Notes: generated by a model from the sequence alone, not told the origin. A DNA stretch of 24,553 nucleotides from Stentor coeruleus (GCA_001970955.1 MPUH01001080.1:1-24553), one strand, 5' to 3'; positions 8,352-18,040 are shown, counted from the first letter of the stretch. Made by a program: numbers and translations.

Positions 8352-11300
8352 CTATAAATAATATTCAGGGTCTGTAACTTGTGGCGCATGTCCAGCTTCA
8401 CCACTAAAAGCAAATCCTGTGTGTTTATTTTTCCATTTTTCCTTATCAGGGGTTATTTCCCATTTGCTTATATCAATTTCTGGTACCACAATTTCAGGGT
8501 CTTTTTCTTCACTATCACTAGACGAGCTACTTGAAGATGGTTCATTTGCCACTTTTGTCCTGTGGAGTTTTCTTATGCTTCTAATAGTTAAAATAGCTTT
8601 ATATATAGGATGGATCATGAATCCTATAAAAAAACATATAACTATAGCAGAATATGTGTTTGGGTTTTTCAAAAGCTTTACAGAACTACCTCTACTATCA
8701 TAATTATCAAGCCATGTATATATTGGTAAATAATCATTAAGCAATACAGTAAAACCAATATAACTTAAAGTGCTAAGTAAAGAAATGAGTATTGAAAACC
8801 AATAATGAGAGTAGCTAAAAGTAATAACTTTTATGTTTACTAAAAAGACCACTAAGCCAAAAATAAGCTTTGAAGCTACGTACATATTGTCCATTTGTCC
8901 ATAATATTTATCCCCAGAAGTCATGCAAATTGTAAATATACTCATAAGGACGATTATCAAACCCTGAACAAAAGCTTCAAGAACCCAAAACCAGAAAATC
9001 GATGTGCTGAATAACTTCCCATGAAGACCAAGTCTATAAAACTCAGGGTTTGACTGCAATTCAGAATGAGGAATTTGTATATCAAGCACAGCATAAACGA
9101 CAATAGGCATAGCACAAAACATGATATTAAACAACTGATAAGTCCACATGTTATACAAAAGCTGTCCAGAAAATGCAGAAAACATCCCATAATACAATAA
9201 AGGTATGACCAAAAGGACATTTTTATAAAAGTTGAAGCAAATAAGTGTAGCATTTCTCCTATAGCATTCTCTACCATGGATAAACAGTAATCTTTGAAGA
9301 TATGAAAATTGACCAATTGAGTAATCAGATGCTCTTACAGCTTGAGACCCTTCAAGACCAGCTAAACCTATGCCAACATGTGCTGCAGTGATCATATTAA
9401 CATCATTAGCTCCATCTCCTATAGCTAAAGTAATAGAATGAGGTTTGGATAATCTTACAAGTTTGACTATATCAGCTTTTTGTTGAGGACTTACCCTACA
9501 GCATAAAACAACTCTACAATAATCTGTTAATTTGACAAGTATTGGAGCTAGTTCAGGTTTTGCAGCTCTAAGAAGAGATTCACCTGATATGATTAAAGCA
9601 TAATCCCCAGTAGATGTGTCTCTGGTTAAAACAAGTCCTTGTTCGAGTTCTTCTTTAACTTCTTGAGTTGAGGATTTTTCAATGATGATTCTGGTCATGG
9701 AGTTTGATAGTAAATTACAGGAAAATCCAATATTTATAGCAGTTTCAATCTTGTCTCCAGTCAAAACCCAGATTTTTATCCCAGCTTCTCTAAGGCTTTT
9801 TATAGCTTCAGGGACTTTTTCTTGTAACCTATCCTCAATAGCTGTAGCTCCAACTAATTCTAAGTCTCTTTCTATGTATTCACTAACCTCAGCAACTCTC
9901 TTTTCTCTATTAAGTATATCTTTCATAGCAGCTATATACTGTAAATTCCAGTTTTTATACTCATTTTCAGTAAGATCCTTCTGAGCTAAAACAAGAGTTC
10001 TAAGACCTTCACAAGCAAATTCTTCCAAATGCTTGTATGTTTCCTCTATATAAGGTCCTCCACGTAAACGTGGCAAGAGTATTGAATCTGCACCTTTACA
10101 AAGGACTCTATGCATCCCATTAGGTAATCTTATAACAACTGTCATCCTTTTCCTATCACTTGAGAACTCTATAATATTAAGTATCGCCACACGGACTTCT
10201 GTTCCAGATACATCAATAATTAAATTTTGATCAGAGTCTCTACTTATAAACTTAAATCCAAAAAACCTAGCTGCATTAACTAAAGCTAATTCATCTGGTG
10301 AGCTAGCTTTATATTCAATAACCCCATCTTTTTCTTCAGTTATTATTGTATGACATACAGCTAAGTGAACTATAAAATCAGAAAATTCATAATTAGTCGG
10401 GTCGAAATTCGGGTCTATAAAATCGACATGAGGAAGTTTTTTGTCTGAGTCTAAATGCCCATTTTCACCAAATTTCATCCCTTTGATACTCATTTTTTTG
10501 AACTCCATAACATTTCTTGTTAAAGTTCCAGTTTTGTCTGAAAAAATATAGTTCACTTGACCTAGTTCTTCGTTAAGATTCGAACTTTGGACACCAGCTG
10601 GGATATCATCAGATTCATAGTATATTTTTAAATCCTTAGATATTAATGATGCTTGCATAAAACGGACCATTTCAAGTGTTACAAGCAAAGATATTGGGAC
10701 AAAATTAGTGAAAATAAGCAACCATGTAAAAAACTGCATTACAAACTGATATACAGGGTCACTGCTTTCTCCTGACGTCACAAGTTCTAAATAAATATCT
10801 GTAACTTTTCTATTGTGATAGTACCAATAGGAATAATATATAGAGCAAGCTGCACATAAAGCTAATTGCATTAAGAAAATGTATATGATTTGATTGTTCA
10901 TTTGACCTTCTAACCTTGAAGTTTTTTTCCTTGCACTAGCTGAATTGAGCATAATTTTTGTTTGATGGCCTGTGTATATAACTAATCCAACAATCCAGTC
11001 TGTGTTTTTTAAAGAGCTTCCTCTTAGTAAGAACTGCTCATTGCTTACAGGAATTGATATATTTTTAAAAGAAATGACCCCATTAAATTGATAGATAATA
11101 CTATTTGGGTCTTCGCATTTGACTGTACCTGTATAAGAGTCATAAGATGCTTCATTTTTGAAATAGGTTTGGGTTTCTTTTGATGCAAGTTTGTGTTTTA
11201 AGTTCGTTTCTCCATCTAAATTTTTAGTTTCTATGTATGCCATTCCTTTAGGGTCTGAACATTGTAAAAGGAGGATATCGCTTGGAAAGAAGTCATTTTT

Positions 11301-11753
11301 TTGAACTTTGATAATATCGCTTACTCTAATCTCTGACCACCTTACAGTAGCCCACTGCCCATTTACTCTTTTTAGTATTGGACGCATATTCTCTTCTTTA
11401 TCAGATTTACTTCTTTTGATATCTTCAAGTAAATCCTTTATCGCACTTACTGTCAAGACAAACGATAATGGTAAGAGAATGTTTGGTATCCCTCCTGTTA
11501 CTGATATTTGAGGTACTGATTGGAGAATAGCTATAATTAAAAAATACACATTCGCTGATTTTGAAAATTGTTCGAACATGTTTTTAGGCAAAAATGTAAG
11601 GCAGTTGTATTTACATGTTTTTATAGAGTTTGTTAGAAATGTATTGATGTTTTCTAGAGGGAAATTAATAACCCTTTCTCCTTTAACAAGAACTGAAGCT
11701 TTTTTTTCCTCTGGTAAGGCACTTGGTATTAAAGCATCTTTCATATTTACCAA
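8352..11753 (-). CDS. P4-type ATPase, phospholipid flippase of the ATP8/Drs2 group
   Basis: 1,133 residues, normal length for the family. P4-ATPases use ATP to move aminophospholipids from the outer or lumenal leaflet to the cytosolic leaflet of the plasma membrane, Golgi or endosomes. Motifs in order: actuator D-G-E-T (180-183); P-I-S-L in the fourth membrane helix (353-356), the P4 signature replacing the metal-binding residues of ion pumps; phosphorylation site D-K-T-G-T-L-T (Asp406); nucleotide-binding K-G-A-D (553-556); T-G-D-K (665-668); G-D-G-A-N-D-V (779-785). About ten hydrophobic segments cluster near 60-105, 285-365 and 835-1055. The C-tail has a Ser run (1074-1079), acidic residues and G-F-A-F-S (1113-1117), the motif by which Drs2 and ATP8A tails inhibit their own enzyme. 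Activity normally needs a CDC50 subunit, not seen here. The start gives the short cytosolic N-terminus usual for this group; Met4 is also possible. Confidence 0.97.
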   Translation of the reverse strand: MVNMKDALIPSALPEEKKASVLVKGERVINFPLENINTFLTNSIKTCKYNCLTFLPKNMFEQFSKSANVYFLIIAILQSVPQISVTGGIPNILLPLSFVLTVSAIKDLLEDIKRSKSDKEENMRPILKRVNGQWATVRWSEIRVSDIIKVQKNDFFPSDILLLQCSDPKGMAYIETKNLDGETNLKHKLASKETQTYFKNEASYDSYTGTVKCEDPNSIIYQFNGVISFKNISIPVSNEQFLLRGSSLKNTDWIVGLVIYTGHQTKIMLNSASARKKTSRLEGQMNNQIIYIFLMQLALCAACSIYYSYWYYHNRKVTDIYLELVTSGESSDPVYQFVMQFFTWLLIFTNFVPISLLVTLEMVRFMQASLISKDLKIYYESDDIPAGVQSSNLNEELGQVNYIFSDKTGTLTRNVMEFKKMSIKGMKFGENGHLDSDKKLPHVDFIDPNFDPTNYEFSDFIVHLAVCHTIITEEKDGVIEYKASSPDELALVNAARFFGFKFISRDSDQNLIIDVSGTEVRVAILNIIEFSSDRKRMTVVIRLPNGMHRVLCKGADSILLPRLRGGPYIEETYKHLEEFACEGLRTLVLAQKDLTENEYKNWNLQYIAAMKDILNREKRVAEVSEYIERDLELVGATAIEDRLQEKVPEAIKSLREAGIKIWVLTGDKIETAINIGFSCNLLSNSMTRIIIEKSSTQEVKEELEQGLVLTRDTSTGDYALIISGESLLRAAKPELAPILVKLTDYCRVVLCCRVSPQQKADIVKLVRLSKPHSITLAIGDGANDVNMITAAHVGIGLAGLEGSQAVRASDYSIGQFSYLQRLLFIHGRECYRRNATLICFNFYKNVLLVIPLLYYGMFSAFSGQLLYNMWTYQLFNIMFCAMPIVVYAVLDIQIPHSELQSNPEFYRLGLHGKLFSTSIFWFWVLEAFVQGLIIVLMSIFTICMTSGDKYYGQMDNMYVASKLIFGLVVFLVNIKVITFSYSHYWFSILISLLSTLSYIGFTVLLNDYLPIYTWLDNYDSRGSSVKLLKNPNTYSAIVICFFIGFMIHPIYKAILTIRSIRKLHRTKVANEPSSSSSSSDSEEKDPEIVVPEIDISKWEITPDKEKWKNKHTGFAFSGEAGHAPQVTDPEYYL

Positions 11754-12608
11754 TAATAATGGCTTTGAGAGTTGTTTATTTGCATTCCAAATATAAAAGT
11801 ATAGGGAAAAAAAGAAACTTTTATAAGAAAATCATGAATTTATGAATGGAGAAAAGTTTATAAGAGTTTGTGAGGAGATGGTGAAAAATATTGATTTCAG
11901 TTGTTAGTGAAAAAGTGCTGATTTGATGAAATGCTAGAAGTAAAAAAATTATTATTATGCTTATTGAAAAATAAGGTTTGAGAAAAGTTTATATGAAATT
12001 TTATGATTTAAATGTGTGCTTAAGGTAGTAAGAAGAAGATAGTAAAAAATTATTTTTTGATATAAAATTTGACATATTATATGTTTTAAGTATACAAAAT
12101 GTATTTTGAAGTTTATCAAAGTATTTTATAGTTTCTATTTTGGATATTTATATAAAATATTTGATTAAATAGTTTTACTATTTGCAAGATAGGCTAAAAC
12201 TACAGGTGCTAATTACATTATAAATTACTATAATATAGCATAACTATTTTAAAAGTTTTAATCTAGTTTCGCTAAACTAAATATATCACCAATGCATAAA
12301 ATTCTATAACAAATTACAATTAAAATTAAAACTATAACTACCACAAACAACTCAATTTGTAAGAAATTAAGAGTTCGATTATATATATTAAAATAACCCA
12401 TATATTATTTTAATGTGAAAAACTAATTCTACTTAAAATTATTTATCCCATTAAAAAAATCTGCTTATAAATGAAACTATACAATTAAGCATTTCATCAA
12501 AACCACCAATATGACCACTTAATATTCCTGATCAATTTTTCTTCATTATTTCCATATACTATCCCATAATCCTTATAATTTTATTCAAATCCTACCATCT
12601 AATACTTA
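11754..12608. other. Intergenic, no gene recognised
   Basis: About 855 bp between the flippase start and the stop of the next CDPK gene. It is AT-rich and stop-rich on both strands. Its left end is presumably the flippase promoter and its right end the 3' flank of the kinase gene. Confidence 0.5.
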
Positions 12609-14114
12609 TTATGATTCGTCAGGTAAGTCAAACCTATCGAAAAGTAAATTCTCAAATTCCTCCAAATCAATTGTCCCATCATTATTCGCATCAGCATCAT
12701 CAATAAGATCATGAACTAATTCTTCAGGTAACCCTCCTTGACATAACCAAGAAGTAAGCTCATGTTTTTCTAAAGATCCTGAGCCATCCTTATCAAAATA
12801 CATAAACGTCTTTTTAATATTTTCCCTAGACAACAAATGTTCTTCTTCCAAACTAACTCTTAAAAATTCCGTATAATTAATATGCCCACTTCCACTAATA
12901 TCAGTGGCTTCCATAACTTTTTTCGCTTCTTCCTCAGCAGCTTCTGGTGTCATTTCTTTAACTAATTCCTGATAAAGTTCATCAAATGAAATTTTCCCAT
13001 CCCCATTTTGATCAATTTTATGGAAAACTTGTTCGAGATGCTTAGAAGAAGTATGGCTTTCAAGCTGAGAAACCATAAAAGTTGTAAAAGCTTCTTTAAG
13101 TTTATTAGTTCTTCCAATAGTTCTCATTCTTACAAGAGTATTTTTATATGTTGTTTCATCTAAATGAGCATCGGTATGACGAAGAATCCAAGGATGTGCA
13201 AGAGCTTGTGCTGCTGTGAGCCTATATTTTGGGTTTCTTTCAAGAAGTTTATTCATTAAATCCTTGCATTCCTTTGAAACCCCAGCCCAGACACCTTTGC
13301 TTAACTCAAACTTTCCTTTTGTGATATTCTTTTCAATCTCTTCATCATCAGCACCAGTAAAAGGTAAAGATCCACATATTAATGCATATAATATTACCCC
13401 AACACCCCAAATATCACACTTTTCATCATAATTACCTTTAAATACCTCAGGCGCCATATAATCTAAAGTACCCTCTGATTCAAGTTTATCTTTTTTTAAA
13501 GTGGCTATGTTAAAATCTATAAGTTTAACCTTCATTTCTCCATTATTTTCTAAAGTTGCTATCAACAAATTTTCAGGTTTAATATCACGATGTATGATTT
13601 TTTGCCCATGTAAGTAATTCAAAGCTGCTAAAAGCTGCTTTGTTATTCTAGCGGACTGTGGCTCAGAGAATTTTTTCACTTTTTGAAGTCTGTCAAAAAT
13701 ATCACCATGCTTACAAAACTCCATCACAATATAATACTTGTCTTGATCTTCAAAATATTCATATACTTTAAGGATATTAGGATGGTCTAAGGATTTCAAA
13801 ATTTCAACCTCAAAAAATACTGAACGATTATCTATTTCCTCTTGAGGAATACCTTCTTTTAAGAGAACTTTCACTGCACGGAGATCTTGGGTTATTTTAT
13901 GATTGCATAACCATACTTCTCCATATGCTCCAGAGCCTAGAGGCTTTTCGTGCAGTGAATATACTGATGAAAAACCTTGATCGTTCTCTCGGACGAACAT
14001 CCCTGCACTGAATCTTAGACCGTTTTTAGTTACTATTGGCTGACGGTCTAGATTAGATTGGAAAGGAGATTCTGCAAATTTTGTTTGAACGTTTCCTGCG
14101 CAAACACTTCCCAT
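12609..14114 (-). CDS. Calcium-dependent protein kinase (CDPK) with four EF-hands and DFN in place of DFG
   Basis: 501 residues, in the usual CDPK order. The N-terminus M-G-S-V-C fits N-myristoylation at Gly2 with possible palmitoylation at Cys5, so membrane attachment is likely. The Ser/Thr kinase domain (about 54-311) has glycine loop G-S-G-A-Y-G-E-V (60-67), Lys82, catalytic H-R-D (Asp177) and A-P-E. A junction with the family's autoinhibitory role (about 312-355) follows, then EF-hands at 368-379, 405-416, 441-452 and 475-486, all with acidic first and last positions. CDPKs are activated directly when calcium binds the EF-hands. The odd point is the magnesium-binding motif, Asp200-Phe201-Asn202 rather than D-F-G, next to G-T-L-D-Y-M-A-P-E. 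The metal-binding Asp is kept, so activity is plausible but unproven. The Asn codon is AAC, two changes from any Gly codon, so one read error cannot explain it. Confidence 0.95.
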   Translation of the reverse strand: MGSVCAGNVQTKFAESPFQSNLDRQPIVTKNGLRFSAGMFVRENDQGFSSVYSLHEKPLGSGAYGEVWLCNHKITQDLRAVKVLLKEGIPQEEIDNRSVFFEVEILKSLDHPNILKVYEYFEDQDKYYIVMEFCKHGDIFDRLQKVKKFSEPQSARITKQLLAALNYLHGQKIIHRDIKPENLLIATLENNGEMKVKLIDFNIATLKKDKLESEGTLDYMAPEVFKGNYDEKCDIWGVGVILYALICGSLPFTGADDEEIEKNITKGKFELSKGVWAGVSKECKDLMNKLLERNPKYRLTAAQALAHPWILRHTDAHLDETTYKNTLVRMRTIGRTNKLKEAFTTFMVSQLESHTSSKHLEQVFHKIDQNGDGKISFDELYQELVKEMTPEAAEEEAKKVMEATDISGSGHINYTEFLRVSLEEEHLLSRENIKKTFMYFDKDGSGSLEKHELTSWLCQGGLPEELVHDLIDDADANNDGTIDLEEFENLLFDRFDLPDES

Positions 14115-14493
14115 TATATTTATAAAGTATTGAATTTTTCTTTAAGTTTGGAATGATTTTTTAGCAAGAATTGCTGATTAGAGTATTTCAAGTTAGTAGT
14201 AGAAATTAATTAATCTATTAGGATTATGTTTTTTAAGCTTACTGAATACAATAAGTGCTTTCTAACACTATATCATTTCGCAATTTCATACAACGATTAT
14301 CAAAAAGTATCTTCTTAAAATATCTAAAAGTATCTTCCCTTAAACATAAAATTTTATCACAAACTCTTAAAAGCAAGCACAACTCCAAAAAATCATAAAA
14401 TATTTAACCAAAGTATCTCATAATTTATAAAAGTATCCAAACCATTTAAATGCTAATTTGTAAACTTTATCACCAAAACCCATCTATATCTAT
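14115..14493. other. Intergenic, no gene recognised
   Basis: About 380 bp of AT-rich sequence upstream of the CDPK start and downstream of the next minus-strand gene. No reading frame or structured element stands out. Confidence 0.5.
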
Positions 14494-14934
14494 TTATTTA
14501 AGAAGAGCCATCTCTTCGGATTCGATTATAGAAGAATGAGTAGTGTTTAAAGCATCTAATTCTTCTTGAATTTCAACACTTTCAGTAGTACTAACAGCTT
14601 GAAGTACAGTCCTCACACTAACTCTATGTAGTGCTCTGCATTTAATATTCCCGTATTGTTTTACCATGGGGCCAGACTGAATAGGTTCAAACACAGAGCG
14701 TAGATCATCCTTGGCGCTTTCCAACAAAAATTTAGTGTTTAATCTTAAGCCTCTAATAGCTCTCCTAACAGGAAAATGGTCAGCTTTGTTGATCATAGCA
14801 AAAGTCTCAAGTTTCGCCTGAAGGTAAGTATTAGGTTGCACTTTCCTGTATTTTCTTATCAAAACCCTAGGTCTAACACCTAGTAAATAGGCAAAAGCTC
14901 GGCCTACTGAAGATAAAGCCATTGTTATTCTCAT
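14494..14934 (-). CDS. Unrecognised small basic protein, possibly mitochondrial
   Basis: 146 residues from ATG at 14934 to TAA. I do not recognise the family. A second Met at residue 5 would give M-A-L-S-S-V-G-R-A-F-A-Y-L-L-G, an arginine-bearing amphipathic start without acidic residues that resembles a mitochondrial targeting peptide. Residues 20-80 are rich in Arg and Lys (R-P-R-V-L-I-R-K-Y-R-K), with a likely helix around 50-75. The last 30 residues are acidic and polar (E-I-Q-E-E-L-D-A-L-N). The frame has more Arg and Ala than surrounding noncoding sequence, which supports it being real. A role in a mitochondrial complex is a guess from the N-terminus only. Its neighbours give no clue. 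Confidence 0.7.
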   Translation of the reverse strand: MRITMALSSVGRAFAYLLGVRPRVLIRKYRKVQPNTYLQAKLETFAMINKADHFPVRRAIRGLRLNTKFLLESAKDDLRSVFEPIQSGPMVKQYGNIKCRALHRVSVRTVLQAVSTTESVEIQEELDALNTTHSSIIESEEMALLK

Positions 14935-15083
14935 ATTATATATTTCAAAACATAAACACCATCAAAATACTATAAAAAATCTTTCATATATTAAATTGAT
15001 TTAATTAATCTCAACAAATGTATTTATCTGCTTATAACAGATTTTCTGTTCATATATAGCGGCTTTAGGCAAAGTGATATTCC

Positions 15084-15381
15084 CGACAGAAAGATTTTGG
15101 GTTTTTTTAATCGAATAACCCTAGAATTCAATACCCAAAATGCGGTCGAATTTTTGCTTAGAATTTTTTTATTAGTCGACCTAGATATAGTATAAGGATT
15201 TAGATTTGTTGATCCCAGCTTTAAACATGATGGTTTTNCGACAGAAAGATTTTGGGTTTTTTTAATCGAATAACCCTAGAATTCATTACCCAAAATGCGG
15301 TAGAATTTTTCTATTAGTCGACCTAGATATAGGGTATAAGGATTCAGATTTGTTGATCCCAGCTTTAAACATGATGGTTTT
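15084..15381. repeat. Diverged direct repeat either side of an N
   Basis: Bases 15084-15237 recur at 15239-15381 around the N at 15238. Unlike the other N-flanked pairs, these copies differ by several substitutions and an indel of about 12 bases (near 15152-15166 in the first copy). Both ends match well. Allelic contig ends or an older real duplication could explain the extra divergence. Confidence 0.75.
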
Positions 15382-15459
15382 CATTTCTGTTATTGCTTGG
15401 TTTAGTTTGTAAATGCTATTTTTATCTATTGATGCATGTTTGACTTTAATTTTAGCAAC
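15286..15459 (-). other. Open minus-strand frame of 57 codons, possible exon or small gene
   Basis: Open from 15459 (after a TAA at 15460-15462) to TAA at 15286-15288, with protein-like composition. In-frame ATGs occur inside, for example near 15383; starting there leaves about 32 residues. The frame runs into the second copy of the N-flanked repeat. In the first copy the same frame is closed early by TAG, so only one version can be right. No homology is recognised. Confidence 0.22.
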
Positions 15460-15548
15460 TTAACTTGTATTATAGTAAAAATTATGTCTAAAGATTCGTG
15501 GAATTTGTGGAATCTAGTCCGGCCATCAAGAAAATGTTTTTTATATTT

Positions 15549-15751
15549 TTAAACTCTTTTAAATATCTCAATGGCTGCTTTGCAGTGATAAAAAAATACA
15601 GAAGGAATAAAAATAGCTATTGCTGTTGATGCATAAAATGCAAGTGTGTCTTTGTGCAATTTTATTAAATAAATCATTTGACCTATTATTAAAGCTCTGG
15701 GTAATATTTTTACTGTATGTAACTGTCTTCTGACAATTTTCTAACATTCAT
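15549..15751 (-). CDS. Possible 61-residue membrane protein with one tiny intron
   Basis: ATG at 15751, exon 1 15714-15751 (38 nt), intron 15697-15713 (17 nt, GTAAAAATATTACCCAG), exon 2 15549-15696 (148 nt), stop TAA. The spliced frame gives 61 residues: a polar start (M-N-V-R-K-L-S-E-D-S-Y-I-Q), a short hydrophobic stretch with G-Q-M-I-Y, a Lys/His spacer, one clear membrane segment (T-L-A-F-Y-A-S-T-A-I-A-I-F-I-P-S-V-F-F) and a basic tail. That shape resembles small organellar membrane subunits, but I recognise no family. The 17-base intron is slightly longer than the 15-16 bases of the secure introns here, and exon 2 is also open upstream without splicing, so the 5' structure is uncertain. 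Confidence 0.38.
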
Positions 15752-16537
15752 TAATGATGGAGATTTCGCTAATGATTTACATAACTTGCATTCTATCTTT
15801 AAATATTAAGATTTCTTTAGCTTGCTTACCTTTATAAAAATTCTAGTAAAGGAAATTTAATTGATGTTGGATATTAGTTTGGTTAACACCACTTTATTTC
15901 GTTTTTAAATTGCTGGAAGTGACTGTAAAAAAAATCCATTTCATTTTTCTTGTCTGTGACAGTTTTTTGAATCAGTTATGTAGTCTTCTTTTTTTTTAAT
16001 AAGATCAGCAAGTGGCAAGAGATTTTTGAAATACCAAAAGCACTTCTAAGTTTTGAATTTTCTAATGCCAGTTCGCCAAACAAAAAACCTACTGTAAATG
16101 TCATAACTTAAGTATAAATTATCTATGGTTTTTCACTTTGCGGTAATTCAATGCCCACAAGTCCTGATAAAAAATATAGAATTTTGTGCCGATTTCCTCA
16201 TGACAAAAAATATAAATTATGGGTCAAAATATTCGTAAAGCAAATGCCACTAGCAAGTTAAATTATTTTTGACCTTGTTTTTGAGTCAAATCCTTAAAAA
16301 TCTTTAATTCTTTTCTAAAATCAATAAGAATGCATACATCGTTAAGCTGTCATTGATCTCCATACATCTTTCAATATCTCTATTTTTTGCATTAATCACA
16401 GAATTCATTTAATTTTATAATTATTTAGCATGTTGTGATAATGGAAAATAAGGTTTTCAGAAAATGCTTATAAGCTAAAATAATTTGAGGATAATTCAAA
16501 AAGATACCTGAAGTAATAATGTTTATAAAGAATAATA
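15752..16537. other. Upstream region of the second CDPK; short open frames only
   Basis: AT-rich. On the minus strand, protein-like runs begin at ATGs near 16413 and 16123, but each breaks after 30-45 codons. Joining them would need introns of 23-24 bases or a frameshift in a poly-A run. I cannot assemble a gene. The right end must include the control region of the plus-strand CDPK. Confidence 0.4.
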
Positions 16538-17968
16538 ATGGGTTGTTGCCCTTCAAAAAAAGCCACAGAAAATGTTATTAGTGTTGAAAGCATAGGCCAA
16601 GTAGGTTTGGGAACTTTTAATTTGGTGCATGCCAATGAGAAAAAATTTCTTGATCAGTATAAAGTTGAGCATTCACTTGGGACTGGATCATATGGGGAAG
16701 TTCGCAAAGTTTTACATAAAGTTACTGGACAAGAGAGAGCGGTGAAACTGTTTATTAAGTCTTTGGATGACTCGCAGTCATACATGAAAGTTAAAAGTGA
16801 AATACAAATTTTAAAAACCTTGCACCACCCATGCATAATTAAAATGTTCGAATATTTTGAAGATGAAAAACGTTTATATATAGTTCTTGAAAAATGTAAC
16901 GGAGGAGAACTTTTTGATATGATCTCCGAAAAAAGTAACCTTACTGAAAACACAGCAGCTATAATCTGCAAGCAAATGTTTTCAGCAGTAGCCTATATGC
17001 ATCAAAATAATATAATCCACAGAGACATAAAGCCAGAAAACATAATGCTTGAAGAGTTCGAAGATGATCTCAACATAAAAATAATCGACTTTGGCACAGC
17101 TATAAAAATCTCAGGACAAGCTCGTTTAATCGAATTAGTAGGGTCGCCTTTTTATATTGCCCCAGAAGTTGTTGCTGGGAATTACTCATATGAATGCGAT
17201 ATGTGGAGCTGTGGGGTTATTTTATATATATTACTCAGTGGTTATCCTCCTTTTGATGCAAAAAGTTCAGCTGAAATATTAAAAAAAATCCGTTTGGGAA
17301 AATATAGTTTTGATAAACCTATATGGGAAAGTGTGTCTAATGATGCTAAAAACCTTATTTCAAAGCTTTTATGCCCTGCTGAAAAAAGAATGAATGCTAG
17401 TCAAGCTTTGTGCCATCCTTGGATAAAATCACTTGGGATATACCCGAAACCACAAAAAACACAACTAGATGACTTGAAAAATAATTTGAAAGGTTTTTAT
17501 AACAGGAATAAATTGCATAACGCTATTAGTGCATTTATTAGCAGCCAGATTATTTCTAGTAAAGAAACTAAAGAACTTAGAAATCTTTTTAAAAGCTTGG
17601 ATACTAATGGTGATGGAAGACTAAGCAAAGAAGAATTACTTAATGGTTTTGATGATAATCATGAACTTATAACTGAAATTATGCTTACAGTTGATGCTGA
17701 TAAAAATGGGTATATTGACTTAGATGAGTTTCTAGTTGCCGCTGTAAATCAAACAACTTTATTAAGTAGAGAAAACATGAAAAAAGCTTTTGATATGTTT
17801 GATTTAGATGGTAATGGGACAATATCTTATGATGAACTACAAACTGTATTAGGTGTTGGGACAAATACTGGGAAAAGTATCTGGATGGAAATCATGAAAA
17901 AAAAGAAAAATGGACAGGAACTTAGTTTTCAAGAATTTTGCGAAATACTGATTTCATTAGTAGAATAA
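16538..17968 (+). CDS. Calcium-dependent protein kinase (CDPK), fourth EF-hand degenerate
   Basis: 476 residues. M-G-C-C at the start fits myristoylation of Gly2 and palmitoylation of Cys3/Cys4, so it should sit at a membrane. The Ser/Thr kinase domain (about 42-297) is complete: glycine loop G-T-G-S-Y-G-E-V (48-55), Lys70, H-R-D (Asp163), D-F-G (184-186), G-S-P-F-Y-I-A-P-E. The autoinhibitory junction is about 300-345. EF-hands 1-3 are canonical at 355-366, 386-397 and 422-433. The fourth (about 455-466) starts with K-K-K and lacks acidic ligands, so it should not bind calcium. This departs from the standard four-site CDPK and from the other CDPK in the window, which keeps all four. A separate EF-hand protein gene follows 72 bp downstream on the same strand. 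Confidence 0.95.
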   Translation: MGCCPSKKATENVISVESIGQVGLGTFNLVHANEKKFLDQYKVEHSLGTGSYGEVRKVLHKVTGQERAVKLFIKSLDDSQSYMKVKSEIQILKTLHHPCIIKMFEYFEDEKRLYIVLEKCNGGELFDMISEKSNLTENTAAIICKQMFSAVAYMHQNNIIHRDIKPENIMLEEFEDDLNIKIIDFGTAIKISGQARLIELVGSPFYIAPEVVAGNYSYECDMWSCGVILYILLSGYPPFDAKSSAEILKKIRLGKYSFDKPIWESVSNDAKNLISKLLCPAEKRMNASQALCHPWIKSLGIYPKPQKTQLDDLKNNLKGFYNRNKLHNAISAFISSQIISSKETKELRNLFKSLDTNGDGRLSKEELLNGFDDNHELITEIMLTVDADKNGYIDLDEFLVAAVNQTTLLSRENMKKAFDMFDLDGNGTISYDELQTVLGVGTNTGKSIWMEIMKKKKNGQELSFQEFCEILISLVE

Positions 17969-18040
17969 TTCAATATAAATCTTAGATGTTGTTATATATA
18001 AGAAATAAATAATAATAGGATTTTAGTATCATGGTAAAAA

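Noticed and set aside
8957-9316. Second-frame minus-strand ORF within the flippase gene, and other ORFs antisense to the kinases, TPR and flippase genes
   Set aside because: They overlap well-supported coding sequence in other frames and show hydrophobic or low-complexity composition dictated by the real gene.
15084-15381. Paired direct repeats as transposon ends or programmed-excision signals
   Set aside because: The copies are adjacent, separated only by an N, and the same arrangement occurs at every N, so assembly is the simpler explanation.
16100-16425. Minus-strand ORFs that vaguely recall a transposase
   Set aside because: The resemblance is a few residues only, spread over several frames with many stops. 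No catalytic residues or terminal repeats were found.
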